Shown: one piece after another, positions 4,419-7,661 of the stretch | Layout of the letters: the number at the start of each line of letters is the position of its first letter | Numbering within the stretch: the first letter of the stretch is position 1 | Assembly: GCA_030042375.1 (NCBI GenBank) | Contig: JASHZU010000432.1 | Location: forward strand, 1-7,661 | Source: Verrucomicrobiia bacterium | GTDB lineage: Bacteria; Verrucomicrobiota; Verrucomicrobiae; Limisphaerales; UBA11358 | Length of the DNA stretch: 7,661 bases | Direction: 5' to 3' | Made by a program: the position numbers and the translations under genes | Notes under the pieces: model-generated | The model's database searches: none | What the model was told of the DNA's origin: nothing | What the model saw: the letters and a program-made list of their open reading frames with translations, nothing else

Positions 4419-7342
4419 GGTAACAACTCAGCCCGATAAAACCGCTGTCTATTATCACCCGCGCAAGGATCATCAAAATGCCAAACGATTTGGCTGCCGA
4501 GGATGTTCGTTTGCAATGGCACCCAATCCAGGAGATTGGTGCTGCCCTGCACGACAAGGGTCTGCTCCGTGCCGCCGCCAATATCAAAGCCAAATTGCCG
4601 GCTATTGCTTGTAAAACCAAAATTACCGTCCGCCACGAGGATGCAAGGCCGCGGCGGCAATACCCCCTCCGCCACAAAAGCCGACACATTGGTCCCCGCC
4701 ACGGTAAAGCTGCCGCCCGCAAACAGTGCATTGCCCTCTGCTGCCAGGGCAGAAACCGATGTGTCTCCATAAGGGCTGGTCAAACCCGATCCCAGGGCGG
4801 ACCAGGCGCTGCCGTTCCATTCGGCGATATTGGCCGCCGCGATTCCCCCGGCACTGGTGAATTGGCCGCCTGCAAACAGGTTGGTGCCCAGCATCGCCAG
4901 CGCATCGACTTCGCCGTTCAGTCCGCCCGACAACTTGGACCATGAATTGCCGTTCCACTCGGCAATGTTCGTGATCGCTTGATCCCCGGACGCCGTGAAA
5001 CTGCCTCCCGCAAACAAGTTCGTGCCACAGACCGCCAGCGCATTGACAGCACCGTTCAATCCCAGCCCCACAGCCGACCACGAATTCCCATTCCACTCAG
5101 CGATGTTGGTGGCCGCCAAACCGCCCGCGTTGTGGAATTCTCCTCCCACGAATAAATTTGTGCCCATAGCGGCCAGCGCCATGACGTAATTTGGGTGCGG
5201 CACCTCAATGCCCAACCCCAGGGCCGACCACGAGCTGCCGTTCCATTCAGCGATATTGGTCGCTGCGATTCCTCCCGCACTATTAAATTTGCCTCCGGCG
5301 AACAGGTTGGCGCCGGACATAACCAATGCATTCACCTCCAAGCCGCTCACTCCCAATCCCAAGGCCGACCAGGAATTGCCGTTCCATTCGGCAATGTTCG
5401 TAACCGCTTGATCCCCGGATGCCGTGAAACCGCCTCCAGCAAACAAGTTCGTGCCCGACGTAGCCAGTGCCAGCACCGCTCCGTTCAATCCAGGCCCCAA
5501 TGCGAGCCAATCGGTTCCATTCCATTCCACGACATTATTGGCAGCCACATTGCCGGCCGAAGTGAAACTGCCTCCCAGGAATAAGTTTCCTCCCGATATC
5601 GCAATGGCTTCAACCGTACCACTCATGCCATCACCCAGCGCAGACCATGAATTCCCGTTCCATTGGGCAACATTACTGACTGGCACCCCTCCGGCGCTGG
5701 TGAATCCGCCTCCGGCATATAAATTGTTGCCCCCAATGGCCAAACTATATATGCCTCCGCCCGCCCCCGATCCACTCGTCCCCGTTCCTAAACCTGACCA
5801 GGAAGTGCCGTCCCATTGGGCGATGTTCGTGGCCGCTATCCCATCTGCCACCGTGAAAATTCCGCCCACAAACAGGACATTGCCGGATACCGCTAATGCA
5901 TTCACTTCGCCATTGATTCCCGTTCCCAGCGCGGACCAGGTGCTGCCGTTCCATTCGGCGATGTTTGTGGCCGACAAACCGCCGGCCTCGGTAAATTCGC
6001 CCCCGGCGATTAAATTGGTGCCCAGCATCTCCAGCGCATTGACCTGCCCCTTCATGCCGCCCGATAAATCCAACCAGGAACTGCCGTTCCATTCAGCAAT
6101 ATCATGTTCCGCCACGCCATTGATGCCGTCGAAATTGCCCCCGGCGAACACATTCGTGCCGGAAACCGCTAAAGCAAAAACATCGCCGTCATCAGCCTCT
6201 CCGATATTCGCCCAGGTGCTCCCGTTCCATTCTTCAATGCCGTCGCTGTCTCCTGCATACAGGCCGCCGCTGGATGGAGCCAGCACCAGGACGTTTGTAT
6301 CAGGTGCATAAATCCCCGGCCCCACGGACGACCACTGGCTTCCGTTCCATTGCGCGATATAATCGGCGGCCACGCCGCCGGCACTGGTGAAAGCACCACC
6401 GGCATAGAGCGCGCCGTTCCATTCTACCAGAGCATAGACCACGTTCGTCATCCCCGACCCCAGCGCCGACCAATTCGTCCCATTCCATTCGGCGATGCTG
6501 TTGGCCTCAACACTGCCTGCAATGCTGAAAGCCCCGCCGATATAAAGATTGCCGGCATTGTCCACGGTCACGGTATAAATCGGTCCTTGTTCCTGGTCCA
6601 CGCCCCGGATTCCCTGGAGGCTGATCCAATTGGCATCGCTGAAGGTCGGGTCTATTCGCACCGGATAGGTGGCGACGGCATCATCCAGTACCACGGCCAG
6701 CCGGTTTGGCGCTAGCACCTCCAACCGCGCCTGCAATTGTCTTCCGCTCGCGTCCCGTGCCTTCAACCGCCCATAGACCAATGCCCTTCCACTGCCCGCC
6801 AGCACCAGCCTTGCGCCATCCGCCGTGGCCGTGGCTTTGGCTCCATCCAACTCCAGTTCCAACCGCACGGCTCCATCACCTCCTTCCGGTCGTTGCTCCA
6901 GCACAAAATCCTGTTGGATACCATCAATCCCCGCCGTGTATTCCTCTGTCAGTCCGGGTCGAATCAATTGCACTCTCTGTTTGTTCACACTCACTTGGCC
7001 CGTCAATGCCAGGGGTTCAGCGTAACTCCGCCCCAACGCGCGCGCTACTACGCGGAACGGCTCGCCTTTGGCGCCGTCTGCCGTCGAAGTGAGCCACAAA
7101 CCGCCGGGCGTGACATTTCCTTCCAGGCGTTGAAACACACACTGAAGCTGCGCTCCCTGTCCCGTGGGCCTGACGGCCAGGCCGTCACCGGAATATTGTT
7201 TGCCGGCGACAATGCCGATTTGGTCAAAGGGAATGGCAGGCGAAGTGGCGCCCGGGCCAGGCAATGTTTGGGCGCTGCTTGTACATAGACATGTGAATCC
7301 AATGGCCGCATAGGCGATAGCTGTTTTCATGAGCCGTTTCAT
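4415..7342 (-). CDS. Large secreted WNG-repeat protein (about 14 propeller blades)
   Basis: The 975-residue product begins with a signal peptide (MKRLMKTAIAYAAIGFTC…, cleavage near SSA|Q, residue 24). Residues about 35-232 are a non-repetitive domain with EEYTAGIDGIQQDFVLEQRP, LVYGRLKARDASGRQL and YPVRIDP. Such domains often precede repeat arrays in large secreted proteins; the name of this one is not certain. Residues about 254-893 carry 13 full units of 42-51 residues with consensus NIAEWNGSSWSALGxGxNGxVxALAxxGTNLFAGGxFTSAGG, plus a half unit at each end. The repeat is reminiscent of Kelch/Rax2-type propeller repeats, so it may be a binding or adhesive surface protein; this is inference. 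Residues 894-975 are a C-terminal module (VVQGSTNLLDW … RQRFYRAELLP) shared in style with the other two secreted proteins. I chose ATG 7342 over TTG 7384 because a TATAAT box overlaps that TTG; ATG 7330 is also possible. No catalytic motif is seen. Confidence 0.87.
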   Translation of the reverse strand: MKRLMKTAIAYAAIGFTCLCTSSAQTLPGPGATSPAIPFDQIGIVAGKQYSGDGLAVRPTGQGAQLQCVFQRLEGNVTPGGLWLTSTADGAKGEPFRVVARALGRSYAEPLALTGQVSVNKQRVQLIRPGLTEEYTAGIDGIQQDFVLEQRPEGGDGAVRLELELDGAKATATADGARLVLAGSGRALVYGRLKARDASGRQLQARLEVLAPNRLAVVLDDAVATYPVRIDPTFSDANWISLQGIRGVDQEQGPIYTVTVDNAGNLYIGGAFSIAGSVEANSIAEWNGTNWSALGSGMTNVVYALVEWNGALYAGGAFTSAGGVAADYIAQWNGSQWSSVGPGIYAPDTNVLVLAPSSGGLYAGDSDGIEEWNGSTWANIGEADDGDVFALAVSGTNVFAGGNFDGINGVAEHDIAEWNGSSWLDLSGGMKGQVNALEMLGTNLIAGGEFTEAGGLSATNIAEWNGSTWSALGTGINGEVNALAVSGNVLFVGGIFTVADGIAATNIAQWDGTSWSGLGTGTSGSGAGGGIYSLAIGGNNLYAGGGFTSAGGVPVSNVAQWNGNSWSALGDGMSGTVEAIAISGGNLFLGGSFTSAGNVAANNVVEWNGTDWLALGPGLNGAVLALATSGTNLFAGGGFTASGDQAVTNIAEWNGNSWSALGLGVSGLEVNALVMSGANLFAGGKFNSAGGIAATNIAEWNGSSWSALGLGIEVPHPNYVMALAAMGTNLFVGGEFHNAGGLAATNIAEWNGNSWSAVGLGLNGAVNALAVCGTNLFAGGSFTASGDQAITNIAEWNGNSWSKLSGGLNGEVDALAMLGTNLFAGGQFTSAGGIAAANIAEWNGSAWSALGSGLTSPYGDTSVSALAAEGNALFAGGSFTVAGTNVSAFVAEGVLPPRPCILVADGNFGFTSNSRQFGFDIGGGTEQTLVVQGSTNLLDWVPLQTNILGSQIVWHFDDPCAGDNRQRFYRAELLP
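4664..5550 (-). repeat. Higher-order duplication of three WNG units (about 429 bp)
   Basis: Units 8-9-10 resemble units 11-12-13 in order. Units 8 and 11 both end FTASGDQ and are alike at 36 of 46 residues. Units 9 and 12 align at about 34 of 46. Units 10 and 13 both carry a longer loop (EVPHPNY and TSPYGDT). The DNA match GCTTGATCCCCGGA at 5406 and 4977 is offset by 429 bp. The block was probably copied as a three-unit segment. Confidence 0.65.
4664..6583 (-). repeat. Array of 13 full plus two half WNG repeats
   Basis: The EWNG/QWNG/QWDG codons lie near 6483, 6342, 6222, 6082, 5948, 5808, 5655, 5517, 5378, 5237, 5088, 4950 and 4812. The array opens with the second half of a unit (IYTVTVDNAGNLYIGGAF) and closes with the first half (AFVAEG), which would pair to make a fourteenth blade. 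Unit 1 carries a second EWNG (near 6420) in a position where other units have a different strand. Confidence 0.85.
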
Positions 7343-7383
7343 GTTTTGAGCGTTTCGATAAGGGCGCTTTCTGGACCTATACA

Positions 7384-7412
7384 ATTATATTTAAAAAACT
7401 TTGCAGAAAAAC
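7384..7412 (-). promoter_or_regulatory. Probable promoter of the 975-residue repeat gene
   Basis: On the minus strand a perfect TATAAT occupies 7389-7384 in an AT-rich stretch. At 17-bp spacing the -35 position (7412-7407) reads GTTTTT, a poor match, so the -35 is weak. A start of transcription near 7377 would give a leader of about 35 nt to ATG 7342. It would exclude the TTG at 7384 as a start codon. Confidence 0.5.
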
Positions 7413-7455
7413 TCAGGTTGTGACCGATTCTACCTCAACTTTCGGGTTTGTGAAC

Positions 7456-7473
7456 TGTGCCTTTGGAGGCACA
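7456..7473. terminator. Stem-loop downstream of the right-edge GNAT gene
   Basis: TGTGCCT (7456-7462) and AGGCACA (7467-7473) form a perfect 7-bp stem with a 4-nt loop, lying 38 bp past the stop of the partial GNAT gene. On the minus strand no T tract follows. On the plus strand a TTTTT run comes about 8 nt later. It is therefore an imperfect terminator candidate, or an mRNA 3'-end-stabilising hairpin, separating the GNAT transcript from the promoter of the repeat gene. Confidence 0.4.
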
Positions 7474-7511
7474 CGGTGCGGTTTTTGAAGGATGGTTGCG
7501 CTCCCCAGCCA

Positions 7512-7661
7512 TCAGCCTGCTTTACTACCCAACTTCCTCAACCCTTCCGGCTCCATCCGAATCAGCACCCATTCCTTCCGCTCCTTCGCGCCCAGGCCCC
7601 GATAAAATTTCAAAGCCGGTTCATTCCAGTCCAGCGCCGTCCATTCGTATCGCCCGCAGCC
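7512..7661 (-). CDS. GNAT family N-acetyltransferase, C-terminal part (partial, cut by window edge)
   Basis: A minus-strand frame runs from the window edge for 49 codons to a TGA at 7514-7512. It reads GCGRYEWTALDWNEPALKFY, then RGLGAKERKEWVLIRMEPEG, and ends LRKLGSKAG. The pattern cGR.EW..LDWN.PA..FY..LGA…W…R is the characteristic end of GNAT acetyltransferases of the diamine/spermidine acetyltransferase-like type. It includes the motif B Tyr (FY) and the final beta-bulge strand. The acetyl-CoA loop would lie beyond the window. The enzyme would be cytoplasmic; the substrate is not determinable from this fragment. It is separate in type from the complete GNAT at 2720-3268 and reads in the same direction as the repeat gene that follows, with a 169-bp gap containing a stem-loop and promoter. 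Confidence 0.82.
   Translation of the reverse strand, partial: GCGRYEWTALDWNEPALKFYRGLGAKERKEWVLIRMEPEGLRKLGSKAG

Noticed and set aside
3533..4423. 296-codon plus-strand open frame opposite the six-repeat propeller
   Set aside because: Its internal periodicity is inherited from the 120-bp repeats on the other strand, and it has no plausible fold or start signal.
5424..6311. 295-codon plus-strand open frame, proline- and serine-rich with repeated PPA.K..P motifs
   Set aside because: The regularity is only the reverse complement of the WNG repeat codons. The minus-strand frame has a signal peptide, coherent repeats and a tail module.

Overview
The window looks like chromosomal DNA of a Verrucomicrobiota bacterium, probably a soil or freshwater Pedosphaera/Limisphaera-like lineage. 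The evidence is a secreted protein built of GloVer-type repeats (a repeat described mainly from Verrucomicrobia), a DUF362 protein of a familiar verrucomicrobial type, and a C-terminal 'STNL…W…FYR' tail on three otherwise different exported proteins. This is a judgement from sequence style; no search was run. Shine-Dalgarno sequences are weak or absent at most starts.

Layout. The left edge may hold the first 24 codons of a minus-strand gene (1-73). Two plus-strand genes follow: an exported DUF362 protein (155-1159, with an apparently broken start) and a GloVer-repeat secreted protein (1258-2661). Everything after that is on the minus strand. Read in its own direction it runs: the 3' end of a GNAT acetyltransferase (7512-7661, cut by the window), a 975-residue secreted WNG-repeat protein (4415-7342), a six-repeat secreted propeller (3365-4360), and a complete GNAT acetyltransferase (2720-3268). 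The GloVer gene and the complete GNAT gene converge at about 2690.

How the genes relate. Three of the genes encode Sec-exported repeat proteins with the same plan: signal peptide ending in A-Q, tandem beta-propeller-like repeats, and a roughly 65-80-residue C-terminal module. The repeat counts fit closed propellers: 7 GloVer units, 6 exact 40-residue units, and 13 full units plus two half units (14 blades, possibly two 7-bladed propellers). No enzyme motif, secretion machinery or regulator accompanies them, so their job (surface adhesion, scaffold, carbohydrate binding) cannot be read from the window. The two GNAT enzymes look like independent housekeeping or small-molecule acetyltransferases.

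The most notable structure is around the six-repeat gene. It is bracketed by a near-identical 32-bp direct repeat that encodes the last residues of its own C-terminal tail. The outer copy is an orphan gene end directly after the stop of the 975-residue gene, and a truncated leader-like mini-ORF follows the inner copy. This looks like the debris of a tandem array of tail-bearing genes reshuffled by recombination. I see no RNA genes, CRISPR arrays, insertion sequences or phage genes, and no convincing novel multi-gene system.
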